A DNA stretch of 64,000 bases from Chryseobacterium aureum (lineage in GTDB: Bacteria; Bacteroidota; Bacteroidia; Flavobacteriales; Weeksellaceae). Location: positions 868,001 to 932,000 of the forward strand of contig NZ_CP034661.1 in the NCBI RefSeq assembly GCF_003971235.1, written 5' to 3'. Of this stretch, positions 17,678 to 25,678 are shown piece after piece; position 1 is the first letter of the stretch; every line of letters starts with the position of its first letter. Made by a program: the position numbers and the translations under genes. The notes under the pieces were generated by a model that did no database searches, was not told the DNA's origin, and was given only the letters and a program-made list of their open reading frames with translations.

Positions 17678-18586
17678 TTATCGTTCTCCATTAATTTTCT
17701 CATCTATCTGATCTACGGGCGTTTGCGCATCAAAAAGGGTGATTATTTCTTTTGCTTTCTTTGCCGTATTGGAATTCGGGTATTTTTTAATAATCCTGTT
17801 GAATTCCGCTCTGTTTTCATCGTTTAGTTTTCCGGTACCTTTTTCCCCATCTCTTTCGTAGGTTGGCGTATTGTCCATTCCTAAAAGATAATCAGACAGA
17901 TACATTTTGTAATCCTGTTGTACAGTCTTTATCAGTCTACTCTCAGGATATGTATTCATAAAATTTTCCCAGAACATCAGTCTGTCCCCCAATTGCTCCC
18001 AGCTGATTATCAATCCTGCATCTGCTGCATAATTGGTTTCACTTTCTTTATCCGTCTGTGAAATATAAGCCCCGTAATCCGGAGTTACTTTATTCTTAAA
18101 AAGAGATGAATAATATCCCGGAATGGTCCATATTTCGGTCATTCCTTCTCCTACTTCCCTGAATTCAAGACCTGCTTTTTTCAGTTCTGAAGCTATTTTT
18201 TTAATGTTATCCGGAAAAATGTACTGATCTTTATCACCATTATAATAATTCACATATTTGTCTAAAATATCCGAATGCAGGTTCATCAGACATTCTGTAT
18301 ACTTACCTCTTATTTTGACATAATCTTCGTATACTTTATCGTTCTGTTCCGGACTGTTTCCAGCCATCTCTTTTTCAATTCTGGAGTGATGCCACTGAAG
18401 AGATGTGATATAATCCTCCGTTTTGTTGACAGGTGAACACGCTGTGTCTATAGGTTTGTACTGATCTTCTTTGGTTTCAGTTTTAACAGAATCGCCTACC
18501 CGTTTTTCTTCTGAGACTGCAGTTTCCTTTTTACAGGAAACTGCCGCTGCAGAGAGTATGCCTATTGCTATAATTCTTTTGATCAT
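17678..18586 (-). CDS. hypothetical lipoprotein
   Basis: 302 residues with lipobox AVSC (Cys18) after MIKRIIAIGILSAAA, then a charged linker. The rest is helical and polar, with YITSLQWHHSRIEKEMAG, TEIWTIPGYYSSLFKNKVTP and a C-terminal NRIIKKYPNSNTAKKAKEII segment like tetratricopeptide-type helices. No family recognised. It lies 17 bp after the phosphohexomutase stop, so the order mutase, lipoprotein, aminotransferase is likely one transcript. Confidence 0.7.
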   Translation of the reverse strand: MIKRIIAIGILSAAAVSCKKETAVSEEKRVGDSVKTETKEDQYKPIDTACSPVNKTEDYITSLQWHHSRIEKEMAGNSPEQNDKVYEDYVKIRGKYTECLMNLHSDILDKYVNYYNGDKDQYIFPDNIKKIASELKKAGLEFREVGEGMTEIWTIPGYYSSLFKNKVTPDYGAYISQTDKESETNYAADAGLIISWEQLGDRLMFWENFMNTYPESRLIKTVQQDYKMYLSDYLLGMDNTPTYERDGEKGTGKLNDENRAEFNRIIKKYPNSNTAKKAKEIITLFDAQTPVDQIDEKINGER

Positions 18587-18603
18587 CTGCTGTATTCAGA
18601 GCA

Positions 18604-20319
18604 TTAATCCAGTTTTAAATCTGTTTTAACGGCTCCTATTTTGGCTTCCAATGATTTTAATTTGTCTTTGAAGTCTGCTTCTGAAGTAACGGAATCTTTC
18701 ACTGAAACATAGAACTTGATTTTCGGCTCTGTTCCTGAAGGTCTTACGCATACTTTTGTTCCATCCTGTGTGTAATAGATCAAAACATTAGACTTCGGAA
18801 TATCATTCATTACTTTTTTCTCGTTCGTAGAAATAGTAAGACTTGTCTGCTCCTTGAAGTCCTTCACTTCTTCTACCGGTGATCCTGCAAGTTCTTTTGG
18901 AGGATTTTCGCGGAAGTTTTTCATCATATTCTGAATTTCTTCAGCGCCTTCTTTTCCTTTTCTTACGATATTGATTAATCCTTCATAATACATTCCAAGA
19001 TCTTGATAGATCTCGATCATGTACTGATACATAGTTCTACCGTTAGCTTTGCACCATGCAGCAATTTCACAAGCTAAAATGATACTTCCACAGGAGTCTT
19101 TATCACGTACAAAGTCTCCCGTCATGAATCCGAAGCTCTCTTCACCACCACACACAAATTTCTGTGTACCTTCTGCTTCACGGATCATTTTTCCGATCCA
19201 CTTGAATCCCGTAAGCCCCACTTTGCATTCTACTCCGAATTTTTGAGCAATATCAAAGAAGATATCTGAAGTTACAATCGTAGAACCAATAAATTCTTTT
19301 CCTGTAATTCTTTCCTGTTTTCTCCATTCATTCAGGATATAGTAAGTAAGAATGGTATTGGTTTGGTTACCGTTCAGCAATTGCATTTCACCATCAAGAT
19401 TTCTTACCGCAATTCCTAATCTGTCCCCGTCCGGGTCTGTTCCGATCACGATATCTGCATTGGTAATTCTTGCCAGATCCATTGCCATTTCCAATGCTGC
19501 AGGCTCTTCCGGGTTGGGAGAATCTACCGTAGGGAAATTTCCGCTTGGAATCATCTGTTCTCTTACAAGATCTACCTTTTTAAATCCGGCTTTTTCAAGA
19601 GCTTTGGGAACCGTTGTATAGGTTGTTCCGTGGATAGATGTGAAAACGATATTTAAATTTTCTTTTCCAACATTCTGATAGGTAGAGTTTTCAATACAGG
19701 CATCAATGTAAACATCATCCTGCTCCTCTCCGATCCACTCGATCAGATCATCATTTCCGTTGAATTTAATTTCTTCGAATTTTACCGAATATACTTCATT
19801 GATGATGGCTTCGTCATTAGGCGGAACAATCTGTGCACCGTCATTCCAGTATACTTTATATCCGTTATATTCCGGCGGGTTATGAGAGGCCGTTAATACA
19901 ATTCCTCCGTTACATTTTTTATCGCGTACCGTGAAAGACAATTCAGGAGTCGGTCTGTGATCTTTGAAAAGCAATACTTTAATTCCGTTGGCAGTCAAAA
20001 CATCTGCAACCAGCTTTCCAAATTCTTTGGAATTATGACGAACATCATAAGCAATGGCCACTTTAATTTCTTCTCCTTTGAACTGCTGCAGCATATAATT
20101 AGCCAATCCCTGAGTAGCCTGTCCCAGTGTATATTTATTTAAGCGGTTGGTTCCTACTCCCATTATCCCACGCATCCCTCCTGTTCCGAATTCAAGTTCT
20201 CTGTAAAAAGAGTCTTCCAGATCCGGGGAATTGCTGTCGATTAGTTCTTGTACAGCATCCCTTGTTTCTTTATCGAAGGTATCACTTAACCAAAGTTTCG
20301 CTTTTTCTAGTGTATTCAT
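18604..20319 (-). CDS. phospho-sugar mutase (phosphoglucomutase/phosphomannomutase)
   Basis: 571-residue alpha-D-phosphohexomutase, interconverting hexose-1- and hexose-6-phosphates in the cytosol. Four domains in order: GTGGMRGIMGVGTNRLN near 46, the phosphoserine loop TASHNPPEYNGYKVYW, the metal-binding DPDGDRLG, the sugar-binding GGEESFGFMTGDF, and the phosphate-binding RPSGTEPKIKFYV near the C-terminus. Length fits the longer bacterial PGM/PMM class. Glucose or mannose preference cannot be told. The promoter region merges with a heptad-periodic element starting 23 bp upstream. Confidence 0.95.
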   Translation of the reverse strand: MNTLEKAKLWLSDTFDKETRDAVQELIDSNSPDLEDSFYRELEFGTGGMRGIMGVGTNRLNKYTLGQATQGLANYMLQQFKGEEIKVAIAYDVRHNSKEFGKLVADVLTANGIKVLLFKDHRPTPELSFTVRDKKCNGGIVLTASHNPPEYNGYKVYWNDGAQIVPPNDEAIINEVYSVKFEEIKFNGNDDLIEWIGEEQDDVYIDACIENSTYQNVGKENLNIVFTSIHGTTYTTVPKALEKAGFKKVDLVREQMIPSGNFPTVDSPNPEEPAALEMAMDLARITNADIVIGTDPDGDRLGIAVRNLDGEMQLLNGNQTNTILTYYILNEWRKQERITGKEFIGSTIVTSDIFFDIAQKFGVECKVGLTGFKWIGKMIREAEGTQKFVCGGEESFGFMTGDFVRDKDSCGSIILACEIAAWCKANGRTMYQYMIEIYQDLGMYYEGLINIVRKGKEGAEEIQNMMKNFRENPPKELAGSPVEEVKDFKEQTSLTISTNEKKVMNDIPKSNVLIYYTQDGTKVCVRPSGTEPKIKFYVSVKDSVTSEADFKDKLKSLEAKIGAVKTDLKLD

Positions 20320-20341
20320 ATTTGTATTGTTGTTCTTTTAA

Positions 20342-20516
20342 GCTGGAAGAGGGAAGCTGGAGGCTGGATGTTATATTCTACCTGACTTCAAAATTCCTGC
20401 TTTGTTTTATTTTTTTTATTTTATATTTTCACGTTTTGATGTAAATTTCTAATTTTGAAAACAAGAGGAATGAAAAACTAACATCACTCCCATCATCCAG
20501 CTTCTAACTTCCATCC
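20342..20516. repeat. heptad-periodic element, copy A (word GCTGGAA)
   Basis: Left arm heptads GCTGGAA (20342), GAGGGAA, GCTGGAG (20356) and GCTGGAT (20363) are exactly in 7-nt phase. Right arm TCCAGCT (20496), TCTAACT (20503) and TCCATCC (20510) are the reverse-complement words in phase. The middle is AT-rich and contains CAAAATTCCTGCTTTGTT, which is nearly identical in copy B. The element ends 5 bp from the stop codon of the four-helix-bundle gene. Confidence 0.85.
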
Positions 20517-20521
20517 TTATC

Positions 20522-20878
20522 TTACTCTTTTATCTGATTTCTGAAAGCAATAATTTGATTCATTAAGCTATAGCTCTCATTATATATTTCATTAAATTTT
20601 TCTTCCGTAATATATTTTCTGTTTTTTGCTTTATATAAGCAGGTTACTGTTTCTGCCAAAGATCGAATCGAATATCCTAAAAATTTTTTAAATTCTAATT
20701 TTGACTGTAAAATACTTCCTTCTGAAATATTAAGTGCAATTGAATCAGAAGCTCTTCTTATCTGAGAGGTAAGATTAAAAGTTTCATTCTTTGGAAAATC
20801 CTGAGATAAATTAAAAATAATTTCCCCAAACTCCATAGATTTCTGCCAGATAATCAATTTCTCAAATTTAAAACTCAT
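20522..20878 (-). CDS. four-helix-bundle protein (23S rRNA IVS/S23-like)
   Basis: 118 residues of the four-helix-bundle family (TIGR02436 type), whose founders lie within 23S rRNA intervening sequences; the diversity-generating-retroelement protein Avd has a related fold. Typical phrases: FEKLIIWQKSMEFGEIIF at 4-21, LTSQIRRASDSIALNISEG at 36-54 and KFLGYSIRSLAETVTCLY at 64-82. The biochemical role is unknown. It is exactly bracketed by two near-identical heptad-periodic elements, one 5 bp after the stop and one 11 bp before the start, which suggests gene and repeats move or act together. No reverse transcriptase is nearby. Confidence 0.9.
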   Translation of the reverse strand: MSFKFEKLIIWQKSMEFGEIIFNLSQDFPKNETFNLTSQIRRASDSIALNISEGSILQSKLEFKKFLGYSIRSLAETVTCLYKAKNRKYITEEKFNEIYNESYSLMNQIIAFRNQIKE

Positions 20879-20889
20879 ATTCTTTTTAA

Positions 20890-21066
20890 GCTGGAATAAG
20901 GAAGCTGGAGGCTGGAAGTTATATCGTGCCTAGTTTCAAAATTCCGGCTTTGTTCTATTTTTTTTTTTGTTTTTTATTTTTCAAATTTGGAAGAAAATGT
21001 TAAGATGGAAAAAAAGAGGTATTAAAACTAATATTACTCCCAGCATCCAGCTTCTCTCTTCCATCC
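20890..21066. repeat. heptad-periodic element, copy B (word GCTGGAA)
   Basis: Heptads GCTGGAA (20890), TAAGGAA (20897), GCTGGAG (20904) and GCTGGAA (20911), then the right arm CCCAGCA (21039), TCCAGCT (21046), TCTCTCT (21053) and TCCATCC (21060). It aligns over its whole length with copy A (both about 175 bp, direct orientation) and ends 5 bp before the GIN-protein stop codon, the same distance as copy A to the four-helix gene. Confidence 0.85.
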
Positions 21067-21070
21067 AAAA

Positions 21071-21772
21071 TTATTGTAATTTTTTATTTTCGACTTTCGT
21101 CGTTTTATCAATTTTGAACGCTCTGATAGGGTCATTGTAATAAACAAATTTTGCCGTGTTCTGAATGTGTCCTTTTAAAGAATCTTTTACATTTACTTCT
21201 GCATAATTTCCGTTTTTAGAATTAATATTCAGGTTGGTAATTTTCCAGTAAGGTGCAATTAAACTTGCTGTATCTGAAATCTTTATGACAGCGTTTTTTG
21301 ACCATCCCAGGAAATTAGCACGGCTTCTGTTATGCATTTCCACTTCTGCTCTTCTGGTGTTCACAGATCCCATGAAGCTTGCATTATTTTTCATAGTAAG
21401 TCTGAAATTGTCCGTTTTGATTTCACTTGAAATATTGACTTCAACAGAATCAGAAACGGCTACTTTTTCCAGATTATATTTTGAATAAATCGTCACATTA
21501 TAAAAATCAACCCCTTTTGTACCCCTCTTTTCTTTGATGAAAAGCGTCTTGTCTTTTACATCTACGTCCAGATTATTGGCTACATTCGGATAGGTCTCTA
21601 TTTCTACAAAATTCTTTGGCCCTCTGGCATAAAATACACGGAATTTTCCTTCCAGATCCAGGTTTACGAACTCTGAAACATCCACATCTTTCTTTTCAAT
21701 ATTTCCTTTCGGAGAAACTTTTCCACAGGAAACAACTGCCGCCAGCATTAATGTGTATACAACTTTTTTCAT
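21071..21772 (-). CDS. GIN-domain (DUF2807) lipoprotein
   Basis: 233 residues from ATG 21772 (MKKVVYTLMLAAVVSCGK); the longer frame to 21835 is not needed. The lipobox VVSC places a lipid anchor at Cys16. The body is the beta-helical 'head, GIN and LIN' domain of Bacteroidota: VDVSEFVNLDLEGKFRVFYA, IETYPNVANNLDVDVKDKTL, KVAVSDSVEVNISSEI and repeated strands of 12-15 residues. These are cell-surface or periplasmic proteins of unknown function, possibly adhesive. Confidence 0.82.
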   Translation of the reverse strand: MKKVVYTLMLAAVVSCGKVSPKGNIEKKDVDVSEFVNLDLEGKFRVFYARGPKNFVEIETYPNVANNLDVDVKDKTLFIKEKRGTKGVDFYNVTIYSKYNLEKVAVSDSVEVNISSEIKTDNFRLTMKNNASFMGSVNTRRAEVEMHNRSRANFLGWSKNAVIKISDTASLIAPYWKITNLNINSKNGNYAEVNVKDSLKGHIQNTAKFVYYNDPIRAFKIDKTTKVENKKLQ

Positions 21773-22102
21773 ATTTAATTTTAAATATTCTCTATTATCA
21801 TCGCAACGATTTGTACTGAAAATCCCTGAAAGCATTTTTCATGTCTCTAAAGGACTTTCAATATTACTTCTGAACAAAAATAGGATTAAAATTTCTAAAA
21901 ATCTTTGTCTTTTGACAATAAAATACCTGATATTTTTTAATTTTCTGCTTTTCAGGAAAAGACTATTTCTTGGTATGCTTTACTTTTGCTTTTTATCTGA
22001 TAAGCTCAAAATACAAAAAAGCACCCTGTCTTTTGCAGAGTGCTTTTTATTATACTTTCATTATTAGCCTATAATAACTGATAAAAGGTATCGTTTTTTG
22101 TT
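21773..22102. other. 330-bp gap with one terminator
   Basis: AT-rich, no convincing gene. The only structure is the terminator hairpin at 22017-22047. No TAnnTTTG/TTG pair stands out for the GIN gene. Confidence 0.6.
22017..22047. terminator. bidirectional terminator
   Basis: Stem AAAAGCACCCTG/CAGAGTGCTTTT with one mismatch and a 7-nt loop, with A-run before and T-run after. It ends the operon DUF4199 gene, GT2 gene and small membrane-protein gene, 55 bp beyond its last stop. Confidence 0.85.
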
Positions 22103-22495
22103 CTAGCTATTTTCCACAGAAGCACCATAAATGATTAAAGCTAAAAGGATTGCAACAATAACAACTCCAATAATCAAAGGTTTCCATATCGCTTTTTTTG
22201 AATACTTTTCTTCATCCGGAAAATATTTTGGCATAAAGTAATAAGAGAGTAAGCATCCCCCACCAAGACCACATAAATAAGCCAATGAACTTTTAGGCTC
22301 TTCCGGAATGTTTACAATAACTCCTGTGATAATCGTCAGCAGAATAGAAATTGCCAATACGGTATATGCTTCTTTCTTTTTGTTAACCTCAATTAAATTT
22401 TGGTATAGCAAAACCCCTCCGAAAAGCGTTGAAAGACAAATAGAAAATCCTAAAATAGCTTTTTTAGAATAAATTTTTGGCAGCTTTTCTTCCAT
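22103..22495 (-). CDS. hypothetical membrane protein
   Basis: 130 residues with four hydrophobic segments (AILGFSICLSTLFGGVLLY, AYTVLAISILLTIITGVIV, SLAYLCGLGGGCLLSYYF and LIIGVVIVAILLALIIYG). No family recognised. Its ATG overlaps the stop of the glycosyltransferase gene by one base (TAATG), which indicates translational coupling and a membrane role linked to that enzyme. Confidence 0.65.
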   Translation of the reverse strand: MEEKLPKIYSKKAILGFSICLSTLFGGVLLYQNLIEVNKKKEAYTVLAISILLTIITGVIVNIPEEPKSSLAYLCGLGGGCLLSYYFMPKYFPDEEKYSKKAIWKPLIIGVVIVAILLALIIYGASVENS

Positions 22496-23445
22496 TATAT
22501 CACTTCATCAATATTATAATTCTTGTGCTCGCGGTTTGTTCTGATAATCATTTCTCCTAAGAATCCTGCTACAAACAGAAGGCTTCCCATAATCATCATC
22601 GTTAATGCGATATAGAACCATGGATTATTCGTAATTAAATGTCCGTAGATTCCTCTTGCCACATCAATCAGTTTGGAAATTCCTAACCAGAGTGCTGAAA
22701 GAAAACCGACAATAAACATTAAAGTACCCACAGCTCCGAAGAAATGCATAGGTCTTCCTCCGAAACGGCTTACAAACCAAAGGGTTATCAAATCCAGAAA
22801 TCCTCTTACAAATCTCTCGGTTCCGAATTTTGAAGTTCCATAAGGCCTTGCCTGGTGCTGCACTTCTTTTTCTGTAATTCTTCTGAAACCTGCATTGGCA
22901 GCCAATACCGGGATATAACGGTGCATATCTCCGTATACATCAACAGATTTCACAACCTGTCTTTTATAGGCTTTCAAGCCACAATTGAAATCATGAAGGT
23001 AAACTCCTGAAACTTTTCTCGCGGCTGCGTTGAATAGTTTTGACGGAATATTTTTCGTCATTACATTATCAAAACGTTTCTTTTTCCAACCGGAAACGAT
23101 ATCATAATTATCGTTGGTTACCATATTATACAGTTCCGGAATTTCTTCCGGAAAATCCTGTAAATCGGCATCCATTGTAATCACTACATCCCCGTTTGTT
23201 CTTTCAAAAGCGGCATGAAGCGCCTGGGATTTTCCATAATTTCTGGAAAATTTAATCGCGTGGATCTGAGGATGCTGAACTTTCATATTCTCAATAATAC
23301 TCCACGACAAATCCGTACTTCCATCGTCTACAAACCAGATTTCGTAAGATAAATTGCTGGTTGTGCATACTTTATCAATTCTTGAAAAAAGCTCTTCCAG
23401 AGAGTCTTCTTCGTTCAGTAACGGAATAACTATAGATAAATTCAT
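22495..23445 (-). CDS. GT2-family glycosyltransferase (DPM1/GtrB-like)
   Basis: 316 residues. An N-terminal GT-A domain (1-220) has MNLSIVIPLLNEEDSLEELF, the FVDDGSTDLSW nucleotide-sugar motif, TMDADLQDFPEEIPEL (metal DxD) and a GHF-like QARPYGTSKFGTER stretch. Two C-terminal membrane helices (about 235-290) anchor it. This is the polyprenyl-phosphate glycosyltransferase type; sugar and lipid substrates are inferred from the family only. It is co-transcribed with the DUF4199 gene (16 bp upstream) and overlaps the next membrane-protein gene. Confidence 0.9.
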   Translation of the reverse strand: MNLSIVIPLLNEEDSLEELFSRIDKVCTTSNLSYEIWFVDDGSTDLSWSIIENMKVQHPQIHAIKFSRNYGKSQALHAAFERTNGDVVITMDADLQDFPEEIPELYNMVTNDNYDIVSGWKKKRFDNVMTKNIPSKLFNAAARKVSGVYLHDFNCGLKAYKRQVVKSVDVYGDMHRYIPVLAANAGFRRITEKEVQHQARPYGTSKFGTERFVRGFLDLITLWFVSRFGGRPMHFFGAVGTLMFIVGFLSALWLGISKLIDVARGIYGHLITNNPWFYIALTMMIMGSLLFVAGFLGEMIIRTNREHKNYNIDEVI

Positions 23446-23461
23446 TTAATTTTAATAAAAA

Positions 23462-24064
23462 TTAGGCTTGATTGGTTTCTTCGGGCTGATGTAATGTTCT
23501 TGTTCTGAAAAACGCTCCGAAAAACACCGACAAAACTACGTAAAATATAAGAATTGCTGCAAAATATCCTGAAAAATGACTTGCCGTAAGCATATCTTTT
23601 CCTTTAACCGCCTCAGGCGTGAAGCTTTGTAATCTTTCTTTGTATTTCTGATCCAGCTCATCAATATCTTTCTGATGCTTCAGAATTTTTCTTGCAGAGG
23701 TATATTCTGTATCCAGTTCAGATTTTTGTCTCTGAACATACTGGTAGTTCAGCAGCTTTTTAGCAGCCGGGTCTACAAAATTTAAAAAGGCATAAATACT
23801 GAAAATTGAAAGGATGCCTCCCACAAACATCGGGACGAATGCTCTTTTGAAAGCGTCTTTGAATTTTACTACTCTATGGGTGTTCCAATAGGATTTCACA
23901 GACCAGAATGCTGCCCCGGCATACAGAAGAGGCAAAACAAAAGCATTGGCTTTCAAAGAGATATCAAAATAATTGATTCCTGAGAAAAAAGTGTATACTA
24001 CAAAGAAAACGATCATTGTAGCGATAAAAAGTATAATTCCTAGTGTTGATGGACTTTTCGTCAT
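23462..24064 (-). CDS. DUF4199 membrane protein
   Basis: 200 residues from ATG 24064 (MTKSPSTLGIILFIATMIVF), preferred to the long frame at 24142, whose extra 26 residues are cysteine- and lysine-rich. The DUF4199 family pattern is present: three N-terminal helices (IILFIATMIVFFVVYTFF, LPLLYAGAAFWSVKSYW, RAFVPMFVGGILSIFSIY), a helical cytosolic loop with many K, E and Q, and a last helix AAILIFYVVLSVFFGAFF. Function unknown. In Bacteroidota it is often next to a GT2 gene, as here. Confidence 0.85.
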   Translation of the reverse strand: MTKSPSTLGIILFIATMIVFFVVYTFFSGINYFDISLKANAFVLPLLYAGAAFWSVKSYWNTHRVVKFKDAFKRAFVPMFVGGILSIFSIYAFLNFVDPAAKKLLNYQYVQRQKSELDTEYTSARKILKHQKDIDELDQKYKERLQSFTPEAVKGKDMLTASHFSGYFAAILIFYVVLSVFFGAFFRTRTLHQPEETNQA

Positions 24065-24161
24065 ATTTAAATTTTTAGAAAAAAGTTGAAAAATTTTCCC
24101 TCTAAATGTCAGGCATTTAGCTTTACCACTGCATTTTTTCAACTAATTTTCTGTAATAAAG

Positions 24162-24192
24162 TTTTGAAGTTTATAAAATATTCCTACCTTTG
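24162..24192 (+). promoter_or_regulatory. promoter of the SRP RNA gene
   Basis: TTTTG at 24162-24166, an 18-bp spacer and TACCTTTG at 24185-24192. The predicted start falls 4-6 bp further on, exactly at the 5' end of the RNA stem. Confidence 0.8.
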
Positions 24193-24196
24193 CAAC

Positions 24197-24295
24197 GGCA
24201 AGTCCTAAACAACCAGCTCCTGAGAATCCTCCAGGGTGGGAACGCAGCAAAGGTAATCGGTCGTAGCGGTGTGATTTAGGTAGCTTGCCATTTTT
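24197..24295 (+). ncRNA. ffs: signal recognition particle RNA (bacterial small type, 4.5S)
   Basis: About 95-nt RNA. The ends pair (GGCAAG at 24197-24202 with CTTGCC at 24284-24289). The apical part has the Ffh-binding signature: CCTCCAGGGTGGGAACGCAG followed by CAAAGGTAATCGG, with the GGAA-type loop and the A-rich internal loop. A T9 run follows the stem as terminator. It is the only plus-strand gene of its neighbourhood. Together with Ffh it directs nascent membrane and exported proteins to FtsY. Confidence 0.93.
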
Positions 24296-24410
24296 TTTTG
24301 TCTTAAAGTAAGAAGAGAGGTAATTTGATAATTATCTTTTTTTGTTTTTAATACCTTACGCATCATTTTCATTTTTCTAATTTTCAGATTACCTCCGGTT
24401 CAGTTATTGA

Positions 24411-25097
24411 TTAAAATTCGAAAGTCTCCCCCAATTTTGGTAAAACAAGTTCTACATTTTTATCGGCAAAATGCTTTAACGCACTTTCATGGTTGATTTC
24501 TATAGCAGGGAAAGTATCAAAGTGACATCCGATTACTTTCGGTGTTTTTAACAGTTCTGCTGCTGCAAAAGAAGCTTTTCTAGGACACATTGTGTAATGG
24601 CTTCCAATGGGAAGGATAGACAGGTCAATGTTTCCGTATAATCTCGGGAACAGCTCCATATCCGCCATTACTCCTGTATCACCTGCCAAATAGATGTTCT
24701 TACCTTCAGGTAGTCTGAAGATATACCCTACAGGAACGCCTCCGTAGCTGCCGTCCGGGAAAGAACTTGTATGATGGGCCGGAACCATGGAAATTTTAAG
24801 ATCGTCGATTTTAGTCGATCCTCCTAAGTTTACATCGTCTTTGTTTTTGGCCTGCTGAAAATAGCCGCATACTTCCGGAACTCCAATAATAGTAGCTTCC
24901 GGATAATGCTGCAATACTTCTGCTACATCAGCAATATGATCACCGTGCGCATGAGTTAACAGGATGTAATCGATTTTTTGAGCAGCAATATCAAAGCCTG
25001 ACTCTGCTTTTTTGTAGTTGTAAAAAGGGTCACTCAAAATTGTTTTGTCCTTGTACGTGAACAGGAAACAATTTTGCCCTAAGAATTGTATTTTCAT
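24411..25097 (-). CDS. metal-dependent hydrolase (UPF0173, metallo-beta-lactamase fold)
   Basis: 228 residues from ATG 25097 (MKIQFLGQNCFLFTYKDKTI). Metal ligands: HAHGDH (THAHGDHIAD), a His in VPAHHTSSF, an Asp in LAGDTGVMADM and a His in IGCHFDTFP. It is the family of YtkL/UlaG-like hydrolases, whose substrates are mostly unknown. The gene is co-oriented with SRPBCC, menA and menB; this order is familiar from menaquinone loci of Flavobacteriia, so a link to that pathway is possible. Confidence 0.9.
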   Translation of the reverse strand: MKIQFLGQNCFLFTYKDKTILSDPFYNYKKAESGFDIAAQKIDYILLTHAHGDHIADVAEVLQHYPEATIIGVPEVCGYFQQAKNKDDVNLGGSTKIDDLKISMVPAHHTSSFPDGSYGGVPVGYIFRLPEGKNIYLAGDTGVMADMELFPRLYGNIDLSILPIGSHYTMCPRKASFAAAELLKTPKVIGCHFDTFPAIEINHESALKHFADKNVELVLPKLGETFEF

Positions 25098-25121
25098 TTT
25101 AAATTTAATTTCAATTATTAT

Positions 25122-25206
25122 GAAACACCAATGACTCAAATCATTTCACAAACAACACCATACGATTAGTGATATCTGTGAAAGCATTCATGCCACTGGT
25201 GTTTTC
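25122..25206. other. long imperfect hairpin between hydrolase and SRPBCC genes
   Basis: GAAACACCA at 25122 pairs with TGGTGTTTTC at 25197-25206, and CATTTCACA at 25142 pairs with TGTGAAAGC around 25177-25185. Together these form an 85-nt cruciform-like structure with internal loops. It lacks a T-run, so it is not a normal terminator. Confidence 0.45.
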
Positions 25207-25213
25207 TTTATTA

Positions 25214-25660
25214 TTATTTCGACGGGAATTTATCTTCAATTAAATTGAGATGAATTCCATGTTCCAGATAAGCTTTACAGCCATCTAAAACTGTTGTAAA
25301 ACCTCCTGTATTGTCGTTAATCACTTTTAAAAGATCTTCACCCGTCTGGTTGAATCCGTGGCTTTTAATGATAACCAGAGTTCCTTTTTCCATGGCTTTG
25401 AATTCATAGTCTACTTTTGCTGAAGGATCTCCCCATTCTGTTCTGATGAGTTGGTTCGGGATGATCTGATGAACTTTCACTTCGGATTTTACACCGTACA
25501 TTTCCCATTCCCAGGTAACTGTTTTACCTTCCTCCAGTTTTCCGGTAGATTTTGTGAACCAGAAGTGAGTGGTTATTTCCGGATTGATGAATGCTTCGAA
25601 GACCTCTTCAACCGGTTTTCTGATAAGCATTTGAGCTTCAACATAGACACTGGAATTCAT
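25214..25660 (-). CDS. SRPBCC (AHSA1-like/START) domain protein
   Basis: 148-residue single-domain protein of the Bet v 1-like SRPBCC fold. Diagnostic: VYVEAQMLIRKPVEEVFEAF at the N-terminus, TTHFWFTKSTGKLEEGKTVT, WEWEMYGVKSEVKVHQIIPN and the long C-terminal helix TVLDGCKAYLEHGIHLN. These proteins bind hydrophobic ligands in a deep cavity. Location just behind menA suggests a link with quinone metabolism, as inference. Confidence 0.88.
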   Translation of the reverse strand: MNSSVYVEAQMLIRKPVEEVFEAFINPEITTHFWFTKSTGKLEEGKTVTWEWEMYGVKSEVKVHQIIPNQLIRTEWGDPSAKVDYEFKAMEKGTLVIIKSHGFNQTGEDLLKVINDNTGGFTTVLDGCKAYLEHGIHLNLIEDKFPSK

Positions 25661-25678
25661 AGGTGGTTTATTTTTAAA

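Noticed and set aside
24197..24295. tRNA or riboswitch in the only structured plus-strand gap
   Set aside because: End pairing and the GGAA-type apical loop fit SRP RNA; no anticodon stem or aptamer was found. I saw no tRNA elsewhere in the window.
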